Shown here one piece after another: positions 1-8,133 of a stretch of DNA of 64,000 bases (position 1 is its first letter; each line of letters starts with the position of its first letter). This DNA comes from Streptomyces nodosus (GTDB lineage Bacteria > Actinomycetota > Actinomycetes > Streptomycetales > Streptomycetaceae): the NCBI RefSeq assembly GCF_008704995.1, contig NZ_CP023747.1, forward strand, positions 1,178,001-1,242,000, in the 5' to 3' direction. The position numbers and the translations under genes were made by a program. The notes beneath the pieces are model-generated. The model was not told the origin of the DNA. It made no database searches and was given only the letters and a program-made list of their open reading frames with translations.

Positions 1-856
1 CTCCGGGGGCCTTGTCGCCGGAGAAGGTGTAGAGCGGCCAGCAGTTGATGGTCATCTGCTGGGCCCCGTCCGGGCGGGTGAAGGGCATGAGGCCCTTCTT
101 GGTGATGCCCTTGGTGTCGCTCTCCTTGACGGGGGCGACCACGGGCCACTTGTCCAGGCACGCTCCGGTGCAGTTCGACACCGACTTCGGCCAGGCCTGG
201 TCCTTCATGAAGCGGTAGACCGTCATACCGTTCTTGTCGACGACGATCTGGCCGAGTTCGGGGTCGTTGCGCACGGACAGTCCGGGCCCGGTGGCACCGG
301 CCTTCTTGCCGGTGGGCGCGGTGGCGAACCAGGTGCCCTTGACGCCCTGGCCCTTGGTGTCACCGGCCTCGGTGTCCTTGGCGAAGCGGTACATCGGCCA
401 GCCGGCGATGGTCAGCTGCTTGCTGCCGTCGTCGCGGGTGACCTCGCCGAGCAGGGACTTGTCGACGCCGGAGGAGACCGAGGCGCCCTCGGCGGGGACC
501 GGCGGCCAGGTCTCGGCGCAGTCCCCGTTGCAGGAGGAGTTCGGCGGCTGGGCCGTGTCCTTGTCGAAGCGGTAGAGGGTGAAGCCGGCGCTGTCGGTGA
601 CGATCTTCCCGAGCACGGCGTTCTCGGTCACGGCCAGCACACCCGCCGACTCCCCTTCGGCGTCCGGCGAGGCGCTGGAGTCGGTGCCGTAGCCGAGACC
701 CGACCCACCGGAACCATAGGCACCGGGAGCCACACTGGCTCCCGCGTTCTGGGTGTTGGTCGACGGGCTGCCGCTCTCCTGACCGCATGCCGTCGTGAGC
801 GCCAGCACGGCCGCGGCTGTCGCCACGAAACTGGTGCTCCGCCAGGATGTCCTCAT
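1..856 (-). CDS. SCO0930-like secreted repeat lipoprotein, partial (C-terminus outside window)
   Basis: The leftward gene starts with MRTSWRSTSF and carries a lipoprotein signal ending in the lipobox LTTAC, so the mature protein should be anchored to the outer face of the membrane. After a Gly/Ser-rich linker there are at least three copies of a roughly 60-residue module of the COG4315 type, each with a 'G(K/Q)IVxDxxGxTxYRF' strand and a 'CNGDCAETWPPV' or 'CTGACLDKWPVV' cysteine pair followed by 'GWPMYRF' or 'CWPLYTF'. Family members are annotated as secreted repeat proteins of unknown function; a redox or haem role is often guessed but not shown. The gene runs off the left edge, so at least 285 codons are visible. 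The start has a GGGAG ribosome site just upstream. Confidence 0.88.
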   Translation of the reverse strand, partial: MRTSWRSTSFVATAAAVLALTTACGQESGSPSTNTQNAGASVAPGAYGSGGSGLGYGTDSSASPDAEGESAGVLAVTENAVLGKIVTDSAGFTLYRFDKDTAQPPNSSCNGDCAETWPPVPAEGASVSSGVDKSLLGEVTRDDGSKQLTIAGWPMYRFAKDTEAGDTKGQGVKGTWFATAPTGKKAGATGPGLSVRNDPELGQIVVDKNGMTVYRFMKDQAWPKSVSNCTGACLDKWPVVAPVKESDTKGITKKGLMPFTRPDGAQQMTINCWPLYTFSGDKAPG

Positions 857-1142
857 TGTCAACTCCCGCTGATTGCTTGGGTGTTGCGGCTTCGTCTCGG
901 CACCGCGCATGGCCATGAATACGCAGCGGACGGCCCGCAGTGTTCAATCCGGCGGCAGATTTTTTTCTGTGGCCGCCGTCCCGGACTTCGACGGCCCGGG
1001 CACTCCCCCTCCCCGACCCTTCGCTCATGCGTGCCCAACTCCTGGCGGTGCGGACCCGGTCGACCAAACCGGGCGCGGAAGGATCTCCCCTCTTCGGGGC
1101 AATTCCTCCCGGACCCGGGCGTAGGCAGCCCCGGACGCGCCG
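857..1142. promoter_or_regulatory. Divergent intergenic region between lipoprotein and Pro-rich protein
   Basis: This 286-bp stretch separates two divergently transcribed genes and must contain both promoters. A T-rich run near 959-967 stands out against the GC-rich background. I found no open frame with a convincing ribosome site and no clear hairpin or operator. Confidence 0.4.
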
Positions 1143-1733
1143 ATGATCTCGGTCGTGCAACGACCCGAACGGACTCGATCCACCCTCGTGACACGGGTGT
1201 TGGCCCTGGTGACGCTGGTCTGGATCCTGGCGGGCGCGCCCGTCGGCACGGCCTCGGCCGACGCGTGTGCGTACGCCTCGACGGGCCCGGACGGCACGGA
1301 CGCGGTGGCGGTCGCGGGCGGCGCCCCTCGGCCCCTTCCCCCGTGCTTCTCGCCGACACCGACGCCCACGCCGACGCCCACCCCGACACCGCCCCCGCCC
1401 CCCACCCCGGAACCGACTCCGACCCCGACCCCGGAGGTCACGCCGCCGCCGAAGCCGCGCCCGACGCCGAGGCGCGTGCCGCCGGCCCCGCCCCCGCACA
1501 CCGTGGCGCCGCCGCCCCGCCCGGCGCCGAGAGCGTTCACCGTGCCCGCCCCCACTCCGACGCCCTCGCCGCGGCCGAGCCCGCACCCCACGCCTGCCCG
1601 CCCGGTGCACTACCCGGCCTACCACCCGGCGTCCCGCCCCCGGCCGCCGCGCGACAGTCCGTCGCCGCTCACGTTCACCCTGCTCATCGCCGCACCCGCG
1701 GTGTTCGCCGTCGCCGCGCTGCGTCCGCGCTGA
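1143..1733 (+). CDS. Exported proline-rich protein with C-terminal membrane anchor
   Basis: The 196-residue product has an N-terminal signal or anchor segment (about residues 15-38, ending in a TASA-like cleavage region), then a short stretch, then a long low-complexity (PT)n/(PP)n region from about residue 69 to 165, and finally a hydrophobic segment (about 173-192) followed by arginines. This is the layout of a surface stalk spanning the cell wall and held at both ends. No LPXTG-like motif is present. The function is unknown. It lies 16 bp upstream of the DUF4239 gene, so the two are probably co-transcribed. Confidence 0.72.
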   Translation: MISVVQRPERTRSTLVTRVLALVTLVWILAGAPVGTASADACAYASTGPDGTDAVAVAGGAPRPLPPCFSPTPTPTPTPTPTPPPPPTPEPTPTPTPEVTPPPKPRPTPRRVPPAPPPHTVAPPPRPAPRAFTVPAPTPTPSPRPSPHPTPARPVHYPAYHPASRPRPPRDSPSPLTFTLLIAAPAVFAVAALRPR

Positions 1734-1749
1734 CCCCTGGAGGCACATC

Positions 1750-2514
1750 TTGCCGGAATGGCTTGTTCTCACCCTCGCGATGCTGGCCGCCTGTGTGGTC
1801 GTGGTCGTGGTCACCCTGCTGCGGCACCGCACGGCCGCCGAGGACGACGATCCCTCCGACACCCCGGATGTGATCGAGTACATGACGATGTGGATCGGCG
1901 TGGTGTACGCCATCGTGCTCGGTCTGGCCATCGCCGGGGTCTGGGAGGCCCGCAGCGCCGCCCAGGACCATGTCCAGGCCGAGGCGCAGGCGCTGCACGA
2001 GATCTCGGAGCGGGTCCGCGTCTATCCGGCCGATGTCCGTGACCGTGTGCGTTCCGACATCGACGCCTATGTGCGCCATGTGACGACCACCGAGTGGACG
2101 TCCATGACCGAGCACGGCGAGGTGACCACCCGCGGCGGGGAACTGCTCCAGCGGATCCGTCAGGACGTCACCGACCACAAACCGGCGTCGGACTTCGAGG
2201 CGCAGTCGTACCAGCCGCTCCTCGACCAGGTGGCCGTCGCCGACGCGGCACGCTCCAACCGGGCCGACGCGACGGGCTCGACCATGCCGACGGTGGTGTG
2301 GTTCGGGCTGATCGGCGGTGCGGTGGTCACCATCGGCATGGTGTTCGCGCTCCAGATCCGGCGTACCGCCCGCGAGCTGATCCTCGCCGGGCTCTTCTCC
2401 GCGCTGATCGCCTTCCTGCTCTTCCTGATCTGGGACTTCGACGCCCCCTACGGCCGGGGACTGACGGAGTCCACGGAGCCGTTCCTGGCGCTGTTCCCTC
2501 AGCTGCACGGGTGA
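1750..2514 (+). CDS. DUF4239 family membrane protein
   Basis: I chose the TTG at 1750 because a CTGGAGG ribosome site lies about 7 bases upstream and because the upstream part of the same open frame overlaps the preceding gene. The 254-residue protein has two hydrophobic segments near the N-terminus (about residues 2-22 and 47-64), a soluble central domain of about 110 residues and two closely spaced C-terminal membrane helices (about 185-205 and 212-230), the arrangement of DUF4239 (bestrophin-like) proteins. Their biochemical role is not established. A strong terminator follows at once, which supports this stop. Confidence 0.82.
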   Translation: MPEWLVLTLAMLAACVVVVVVTLLRHRTAAEDDDPSDTPDVIEYMTMWIGVVYAIVLGLAIAGVWEARSAAQDHVQAEAQALHEISERVRVYPADVRDRVRSDIDAYVRHVTTTEWTSMTEHGEVTTRGGELLQRIRQDVTDHKPASDFEAQSYQPLLDQVAVADAARSNRADATGSTMPTVVWFGLIGGAVVTIGMVFALQIRRTARELILAGLFSALIAFLLFLIWDFDAPYGRGLTESTEPFLALFPQLHG

Positions 2515-2534
2515 AAGGGGATCAGCTCCGGCCG

Positions 2535-2571
2535 GGGGCGGGCGGGGACGGGTGCCGCCCCCGCCCGCCCC
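2535..2571. terminator. Rho-independent-type hairpin after the DUF4239 gene
   Basis: A perfect 13-bp inverted repeat (GGGGCGGGCGGGG at 2535-2547 with its complement at 2559-2571) encloses an 11-base loop 20 bases after the stop codon. There is no U-tract, as is common in Streptomyces terminators. Confidence 0.75.
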
Positions 2572-2764
2572 GGTCTCCTCCGGCTCCGCGCCGGGCCCTC
2601 CCACCGGCCCCCGTGTCCCCTGTGCGGCGCATGCGCGTGCCCCATTCGCGCGACTGAGATCGCGCCACCGGACCCGCCTTCTTAGCGTTTCGGACATCGA
2701 GGTGCATGTCCGACGCAGGCGGAAGAGGTCCGCAGCACAGCTCCTCGGGGACCTGGAGGCTTTC

Positions 2765-3526
2765 ATGCGCGCGATACGCGCACTTTCGGCCGCACTGCTG
2801 GGCGTCGGCGCCCTGGCCCTGCCCGCATGCACCTCGGCAGGCGACGGCGGCAACGGCCGCTCGACCTTCGGCTACAAGCTGGACCCGGAGACGGTGAACC
2901 CGGGCGGCCGGATCGCCCTGCCGGTGGAGAACTGCAAGGGCAACGCCACGGTGTTCTCGGGTGTGTTCGACACGGTCACCATCCCCGAGGGCCGCGCCTC
3001 GGCCACGGCCACGATCGACCGGGACGCCAAGATCGGCACCACCTACGACGTGACGTTCCGGTGCGGTGAGGAGTACGGCCACAAGAAGCTCGCCATCACG
3101 GGGGCGCGGAGCGAACGCGAGGGGAACGCCGGACCCCGCGACAGCGAAGGCGGGGGCTACGGCGGGAACGGCAACGGAAACGGCAACGGGGGCGGGGGTG
3201 GCGGAGGCAACGGAGGCGGGGGCTACGGCGGAAACGGAAACGGGAACGGGAACGGGAACGGGAACGGGGGATACGGCGGGACCAACCTCGGCGGGTTCGG
3301 CGGAGGCGGGGGCGGCGGGGGCAACAGCATCGGGGGGTACGGCGGGAACGGGGGCGGGGGTGGCGGAGGCGGCGGGGGCAACGGCTACGAGCAGCACGGC
3401 GTCAGAGCCGGCGTCGGCGGCACCTCGGGCGGCTTCGACCCGAAGAAGGTCGGTCTCGGCGCGCTGCTCATCGCGGGCACGATCGGCACCGCCTGGCACA
3501 TGGCGCACCGGCGCGCGGCTCGCTGA
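2765..3526 (+). CDS. Glycine-rich exported protein with C-terminal anchor, sortase neighbour
   Basis: The ATG at 2765 is preceded by GGAGG at the right distance. The 253-residue product has a lipoprotein-like signal (LGVGALALPAC), a globular beta-rich domain at about residues 28-115 with a pair of cysteines, then about 95 residues of Gly/Asn repeats (GGNGNGNGNG and similar), and ends in a hydrophobic helix (KVGLGALLIAGTIGTAW) followed by RRAAR. That C-terminus has the layout of a sortase substrate tail but lacks a recognisable LPXTG or LAXTG. A class F sortase gene lies 315 bp downstream in the same direction, so this is the natural candidate partner. Both gene ends are well supported; the function is inferred. 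Confidence 0.8.
   Translation: MRAIRALSAALLGVGALALPACTSAGDGGNGRSTFGYKLDPETVNPGGRIALPVENCKGNATVFSGVFDTVTIPEGRASATATIDRDAKIGTTYDVTFRCGEEYGHKKLAITGARSEREGNAGPRDSEGGGYGGNGNGNGNGGGGGGGNGGGGYGGNGNGNGNGNGNGGYGGTNLGGFGGGGGGGGNSIGGYGGNGGGGGGGGGGNGYEQHGVRAGVGGTSGGFDPKKVGLGALLIAGTIGTAWHMAHRRAAR
3230..3265 (+). repeat. Hexanucleotide tandem repeat inside the Gly-rich gene
   Basis: Six consecutive 6-bp units (two GGAAAC, then four GGGAAC) encode a Gly-Asn run. Gain or loss of units would keep the reading frame and change the length of the stalk. Confidence 0.8.
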
Positions 3527-3548
3527 GCCTGACGGACCGGCATGTCCG

Positions 3549-3584
3549 GCACCCCGGGGTCCGTCCCTTCGGAATCCGGGGTGC
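3549..3584. terminator. Terminator hairpin after the Gly-rich gene
   Basis: GCACCCCGG (3549-3557) pairs with CCGGGGTGC (3576-3584). An inner TCCG/CGGA stem (3560-3563 with 3570-3573) closes a TCCCTT loop. It starts 22 bases after the stop and probably limits read-through into the sortase gene. Confidence 0.65.
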
Positions 3585-3841
3585 GCCCGGCGGACGGCGC
3601 GGCACGGACACGGTCCGGGCGAGGTCAGCCGTCGTCCTCCGACCGGCCGCGCCACCGGAGCACTCCACGGCTGACGACGGCCGCCGCCGATCGCCGTTCG
3701 TGCTCTCGTGGGATCTCCACGGGATCCCGGTGGGTTCTCGGTGCTCCCGTGGGATCTCGTCGGAGAGGAGCCGAAAGGATTCCCGGCCTTCGGGTGTGAT
3801 CGACGGACGTGGTGAGAGCCGCGTCGAGAGGGGTGTGCCAC
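3585..3841. other. Gene-free spacer before the sortase gene
   Basis: The spacer carries imperfect copies of a GTGGGATCTC / CACGGGATCC / GTGGGTTCTC element between about 3708 and 3770, which could fold on themselves or act as regulator sites. No coding frame with a ribosome site was seen. Confidence 0.4.
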
Positions 3842-4501
3842 ATGTCCGCGAGCGAGCCGGCCGGAGAGGGAGGGCGGCAGCGCCATCACGCCCCGTGGGG
3901 CGTGATGGCGATCGTCCTGCTGACGGGCCTCGCCCTCGTCCGCAACGGTTCGGGAGAGCTCCACACCGGACCGCCGCAGCCCGCCTCCGCGGCGGCCCCG
4001 GGCACCAGCGCCTCGGTGGGCCCCGCCGGCACCCCCGGCGCCCTGCCGTACTCCACGGTCAGCCGTATCCGGATCCCGGCGATCCAGGTCGACGCCCCCG
4101 TCGTTCCGGTGGGCCTGGACGCCAACGGCTGGGTGAACGCGCCACCGCCCGACGACCCCAATCTCGCGGGCTGGTTCACCGGCGCCGTCTCCCCCGGTGA
4201 GAAGGGCACCTCGGTGATCGTGGGCCATGTCGACAACCAGGTGGGACCGGCCGTCTTCTACGGACTGGGCGCGGTGCGGCAGGGCAGCCGCATCGAGGTC
4301 CGGCGCCAGGACGGCAGGACCGCCGTCTTCCAGGTCTACGGCAACGAGGTCTTCGACAAGGCGAAGTTCCCCGGCGACCGCGTCTACGGCAACAAGGGGG
4401 CCCCGGAGCTGCGCATCATCACCTGCGGAGGAGGATTCTCCGAGGAGCACGGATACCAGGGGAACGTGGTGGTGTTCGCCCGCCTGGTCGAGGTGCGCTG
4501 A
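3842..4501 (+). CDS. Class F sortase
   Basis: This is a membrane-anchored cysteine transpeptidase predicted to attach a surface protein to the cell envelope. From the ATG at 3842 the product is 219 residues: a short cytoplasmic Arg/His-rich N-terminus, one membrane helix (about 20-33), a Pro/Ala-rich stalk, and a sortase barrel. The catalytic His is in GHVDN (H129), the nucleophile in ITCGG (C195) and the likely Arg near the C-terminus (R214 in VFARL). I preferred 3842 to the in-frame GTG at 3809 because a GAGAGGGG ribosome site lies about 9 bases before 3842. Stand-alone class F sortases are usual in Streptomyces and their natural substrates are poorly known; the Gly-rich protein upstream is the obvious candidate. 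Confidence 0.92.
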   Translation: MSASEPAGEGGRQRHHAPWGVMAIVLLTGLALVRNGSGELHTGPPQPASAAAPGTSASVGPAGTPGALPYSTVSRIRIPAIQVDAPVVPVGLDANGWVNAPPPDDPNLAGWFTGAVSPGEKGTSVIVGHVDNQVGPAVFYGLGAVRQGSRIEVRRQDGRTAVFQVYGNEVFDKAKFPGDRVYGNKGAPELRIITCGGGFSEEHGYQGNVVVFARLVEVR

Positions 4502-4574
4502 GCGGAGCGCGGCACAGGCAGGGCCGCCGGGCCGGGAGATGTGCGCCCACCGGGACCGGACCCGGGGGTTCCGA

Positions 4575-4587
4575 TAGCCTCGGGCCG
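4575..4587 (+). promoter_or_regulatory. Likely -10 element for a leaderless universal-stress-protein mRNA
   Basis: TAGCCT (4575-4580) matches a Streptomyces -10 hexamer and sits 6 bases before a GTG (4587) that is in frame with the ATG at 4590. Transcription would start at about the first base of that GTG, giving a leaderless transcript. No Shine-Dalgarno sequence is present, which agrees with this reading. Confidence 0.5.
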
Positions 4588-5048
4588 TGATGGAAAAGCA
4601 CGCGCACCAGTTCGAGCGGGGCACGGACGGGCCCAAGGTCATCGTCGTCGGGGTGGACGGCTCGGAGTCCTCCCTCCGGGCGGCGGCCTATGCCGGCGGG
4701 CTGGCCCGGCGGCAGCGGGCGCTGCTCGCCGTCGTGTATGTGCAGCCGGTGATGGCGGCGGGCGCCGCGCTCGGGGCACCGGTGGCCGAGACCACCGACG
4801 CGATCGCGGCGGACCTGGTCGCCTACATCCGGGACGCCGCCGAACGCGTCCGGGACATATTCGAGGTGCGCTGGGAGTTCCACACCTTCCACGGCGACCC
4901 CTACAAGGGCCTGCTCACCGCGGCCGACGAGCTGAAGGCGGACGCGGTGGTGGTGGGCGCCTCCGAGCAGGCCGGGCACCGGATCGTGGGCTCGGTGGCC
5001 GTGCGGCTGGTGAAGGCGGGCCGCTGGCCGGTCACGGTCGTACCGTAG
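4587..5048 (+). CDS. Universal stress protein (UspA family)
   Basis: This single-domain Usp of 153 residues has the N-terminal strand VIVVGVDGSESS, the Walker-like central strand and a C-terminal nucleotide-binding loop of the form GxSxxAGxxxxGSVA. Family members bind ATP and act in dormancy or stress adaptation. Start choice is GTG 4587 (probably leaderless) or ATG 4590, which differ by one residue. The gene stands alone between the sortase gene and an amino-acid permease. Confidence 0.9.
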   Translation: MMEKHAHQFERGTDGPKVIVVGVDGSESSLRAAAYAGGLARRQRALLAVVYVQPVMAAGAALGAPVAETTDAIAADLVAYIRDAAERVRDIFEVRWEFHTFHGDPYKGLLTAADELKADAVVVGASEQAGHRIVGSVAVRLVKAGRWPVTVVP

Positions 5049-5202
5049 GGACACCGCCCTTCGCCGGTCCGCCGGCAGATGCCCATGAGGCGACCGGTGC
5101 GGGACCGGACGGTGGCAGCGGTGCGCGGTCTTCCGTCCCTCCCGGCCCTGCGCCATGATGATCCGCCGTCAGCCCATTGCCGTCTGCGAAGGGGTGAGGC
5201 TC

Positions 5203-6627
5203 ATGGCCCGGCTCAGGATGGGTGAGGGGATTCTCCGGCGCAAACCCATCGAGCACATCGAGGACACGGAAGTCCATGACGGTACGGGGCTGCAACGCTC
5301 GCTCGGTCTGTGGCAGCTGACCGCGATCGGGGTCGGCGGGATCATCGGCGCCGGCATCTTCACCCTCGCCGGGACCGTGGCCAACGGCACGGCCGGACCC
5401 GCCGTCCTGGTGTCGTTCCTGATCGCGGGCCTGGCCAGCGCGGCGGCCGCGCTGTCGTACGCCGAGTTCGCGGGACTCATCCCGAAGGCGGGCTCGGCGT
5501 ACACCTACGGCTATGCGGTGCTCGGCGAGTACGCCGGCTGGTTCATCGGCTGGGACCTGCTGCTGGAGTACACCGCGATCGTGGCGGTGGTCGCGATCGG
5601 CATCTCCGGCTACTTCGGCTTCCTCATCGGCGACCTGGGCGCCCAGCTGCCGCAATGGATGCTGGGCGCGCCGGGCACGGGTCCCGGCCACCGGATCGAT
5701 CTGTTCGCGGTGCTGCTCTGTCTGCTGATCGCCTGGCTGCTGAACCTCGGCATCCGCAACGCGGCCCGTTTCGAGACCGCGGTGGTGGCGCTGAAGGTGC
5801 TGGTCGTCCTGGTGGTGATCGCGGTCGGGATCTTCCATATCGACACCGCCCACTACCACCCCTTCTTCCCGTACGGCGTCAGCGGCGCGTTCACCGGTGC
5901 GGCGACCGTCTTCTTCGCGGTGTTCGGGTACGACGCCATGTCGACCGCGGCCGAGGAGTCCAAGGACGCCCAGCGCCATATGCCCAAGGCGATCCTGTAC
6001 TCGCTGGCGATCGCGATGGTGCTGTATGTGGCGGCGTGTCTGGTGCTGACGGGCATGCAGGACTACAAGGACATCGACAAGGAGAGCGGCTTCTCCAGCG
6101 CGTTCAAGGCGGTGGGGCTAGGGGGGCTCGCGGATGTGATCGCGGTCGGCGCGATCATCGGCATCCTCACCGTGATGTTCACCTTCATGCTGGGGGTCAC
6201 CCGGGTGTGGTTCTCGATGTCCCGCGACGGACTGCTGCCCCGGTGGTTCGCCAAAACCCATCCCACCCGGCACGTCCCGACGCGCGTCACCTGGATCGTG
6301 GGGATCGCCTCCGCCCTGATCGCGGGGTTCCTGCCGATCGGTGAGGCGGCCGAGCTGACCAACATCGGGATCCTGCTGGCGTTCGTGGTGGTGTGCACGG
6401 CGGTGGTGGTGCTGCGCTACCGGCGGCCGGACCTGCCGCGCACCTTCCGCACCCCGTGGATGCCGTTCGTGCCGGCGCTGGGTGTGGTCTTCTCGCTCTG
6501 GCTGATCACCTTTCTGCAGTGGCAGACCTGGGTGCGGTTCGCGGTGTGGTTCGCGATCGGCCAGATCGTGTACTTCGGATACTCCTACAAGCGCTCCGAG
6601 CTGGCCCGGGACACCGGAAGCCGGTGA
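5203..6627 (+). CDS. APC-superfamily amino-acid/polyamine permease
   Basis: This cationic-amino-acid-transporter-like permease is 474 residues from the ATG at 5203, which follows a GAAGGGGTGAGG ribosome site; upstream in-frame ATGs at 5155 and 5158 lack one. The hallmark first helix of the APC fold is present (IGVGGIIGAGIFTLAG), followed by about twelve membrane helices, and the conserved EES segment after helix 6 (STAAEESKDAQRHMP) is intact. Close relatives import or exchange neutral or basic amino acids; the exact substrate is not readable from sequence. It is monocistronic. Confidence 0.92.
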   Translation: MARLRMGEGILRRKPIEHIEDTEVHDGTGLQRSLGLWQLTAIGVGGIIGAGIFTLAGTVANGTAGPAVLVSFLIAGLASAAAALSYAEFAGLIPKAGSAYTYGYAVLGEYAGWFIGWDLLLEYTAIVAVVAIGISGYFGFLIGDLGAQLPQWMLGAPGTGPGHRIDLFAVLLCLLIAWLLNLGIRNAARFETAVVALKVLVVLVVIAVGIFHIDTAHYHPFFPYGVSGAFTGAATVFFAVFGYDAMSTAAEESKDAQRHMPKAILYSLAIAMVLYVAACLVLTGMQDYKDIDKESGFSSAFKAVGLGGLADVIAVGAIIGILTVMFTFMLGVTRVWFSMSRDGLLPRWFAKTHPTRHVPTRVTWIVGIASALIAGFLPIGEAAELTNIGILLAFVVVCTAVVVLRYRRPDLPRTFRTPWMPFVPALGVVFSLWLITFLQWQTWVRFAVWFAIGQIVYFGYSYKRSELARDTGSR

Positions 6628-6775
6628 CCGGAACCCGGCCGGGGGCGGACCGGGACGCCTCCGGTCGCGCCCGGTCGACCGCTCGCCGCACCGTTCGGCG
6701 ACGAACAGCGACCGCCCACCGCACGGCCCGGTCGGGGCCCTGTCCCCACGGCGCCCGGCGGGTTGGCATACGGCC

Positions 6776-7321
6776 ATGACGGCCGGAACCACCACTGCCC
6801 CCGGGACGACCGCCGAGCGCGAGCTGGCCGAGCTGCAGCGCGAGCACGGCCGCCCCCTGTTCGCCCTGCTGCTCAGGCTCTCCGACGGCGACCGCCAGCG
6901 CGCCGAGGACCTGGTGCAGGAGACGCTCGTACGCGCCTGGCAGCACCCCGAGGCGCTCCGCGCACATGACTTCGCCTCCGTGCGCCCCTGGCTGCTCACC
7001 GTCGCCCGGCGGCTCGCCATCGACGCACGGCGGGCCCGCCAGGCACGCCCCGCCGAGGTCGGCGACGCGGTGCTGGAGAACGCCCCGGTGATCGCCGACC
7101 ACGCGGAACGGTCCGCCGCGACGCTGGATGTGCGCAAGGCTGTGAAGACTCTCACCCCCGAGCACCGGGACGTCCTGGTGCAGGTGTATTTCCGCGGGGC
7201 CAGTGTGGCGGAGGCCGCCGAGGCCCTGGGCATCCCGCCCGGTACGGTGAAGTCCCGCGCCTACTACGCCCTGCGGGCGCTGCGCAGGGTTCTGCCGGGA
7301 TACGCACCCGACCTGCGATGA
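6776..7321 (+). CDS. ECF-type RNA polymerase sigma factor (sigma-70 family)
   Basis: The 181-residue group 4 sigma factor has region 2 (ALLLRLSDGDRQRAEDLVQETLVRAWQ) and region 4 (LTPEHRDVLVQVYFRGASVAEAA..PPGTVKSR), the latter with its helix-turn-helix. It would direct polymerase to a small regulon and be held inactive by a membrane anti-sigma factor. A zinc anti-sigma factor gene lies about 0.8 kb downstream on the same strand with one unknown gene between them, so the three probably form one transcription unit. Confidence 0.93.
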   Translation: MTAGTTTAPGTTAERELAELQREHGRPLFALLLRLSDGDRQRAEDLVQETLVRAWQHPEALRAHDFASVRPWLLTVARRLAIDARRARQARPAEVGDAVLENAPVIADHAERSAATLDVRKAVKTLTPEHRDVLVQVYFRGASVAEAAEALGIPPGTVKSRAYYALRALRRVLPGYAPDLR

Positions 7322-7457
7322 AACCGAGGGCCGGGTCAAACCTCCGTAAAGCGCCTTGCCGAGGACCATGGTTGAGCAATCAGCTTGCCTCATCCGTGTT
7401 CCGGACCGGAGGCCCGGATTCGGGCGACGCGCACCTACCGGAGGAAGGCAGGAAGGG

Positions 7458-7970
7458 ATGCTGTACAGGGATCAGGAGAGCACGGACGGCACCGACGGCG
7501 GTGAACTGGCCGTCCCCATGGCGTGGTTGTACGCCGAGTACATCGCGGACGAACTGCTGCGGACCGGCGATCTCATGCCGCCCACGTCCTTCGAGTTCCG
7601 CGCCGGGCGCGACGCCCTGGCACTGACCATCTTCCTGTCCGACACCGGCGGTGAGCTCCCCGGCGTCCGGGTGATCTCCCAGCTGGAGACCTGGCTCTCC
7701 CTGACGGCCTACGACCAGCCCTGGCAGGACTGGGTGGGTGAGCGTATGGACCAGCTGACGGCCGAGCGGGCCCGTTCCGGCGGCCCGGCCCCGGATCTGG
7801 AGCTCGCCTCGGCGGCCTGGCGCTGGCTCGAGGAGACCGAGTTGCTCGCGCCCGATCTCGACGCGGTGCCCGGTGGCCCGGTGAGCGGCGAGGAGGACGG
7901 CCCCCAGGTCTGGACACCGGCCTGGCAACTGGGGCTCCCATTGGGCCATCTCGCCATCCATCTCTTCTGA
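7458..7970 (+). CDS. Conserved hypothetical acidic protein between sigma and anti-sigma genes
   Basis: The ATG at 7458 has GGAAGGG just upstream. The 170-residue acidic protein has no signal peptide, membrane segment or cysteine motif. A segment rich in aromatic residues (AVPMAWLYAEYIADELL) and a strand-like block (SFEFRAGRDALALTIFL) suggest a small folded domain. I do not recognise the family. Its position between an ECF sigma factor and its anti-sigma factor suggests a role in, or control by, the same regulon. Confidence 0.78.
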   Translation: MLYRDQESTDGTDGGELAVPMAWLYAEYIADELLRTGDLMPPTSFEFRAGRDALALTIFLSDTGGELPGVRVISQLETWLSLTAYDQPWQDWVGERMDQLTAERARSGGPAPDLELASAAWRWLEETELLAPDLDAVPGGPVSGEEDGPQVWTPAWQLGLPLGHLAIHLF

Positions 7971-8133
7971 GTCCGGACCGGTTCACCGCATCCGGACCGG
8001 TCCGGCGGTCCATCGGCCCGGTGCGCCCAGGCCGCGATTCGGTAACGGCCTTGAGTGATTCGGTCGTCCGGTCCGTACCGGTGAGCGACAACGGCACCAC
8101 CCCCCACCCCGCTCACCGGCATGAGGATTTGGT

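Noticed and set aside
2522..4642. Minus-strand frame of 706 codons over the Gly-rich and sortase genes
   Set aside because: The sortase has His, Cys and Arg catalytic residues on the plus strand, and the opposite frame is low-complexity translation of the GC-rich repeat.
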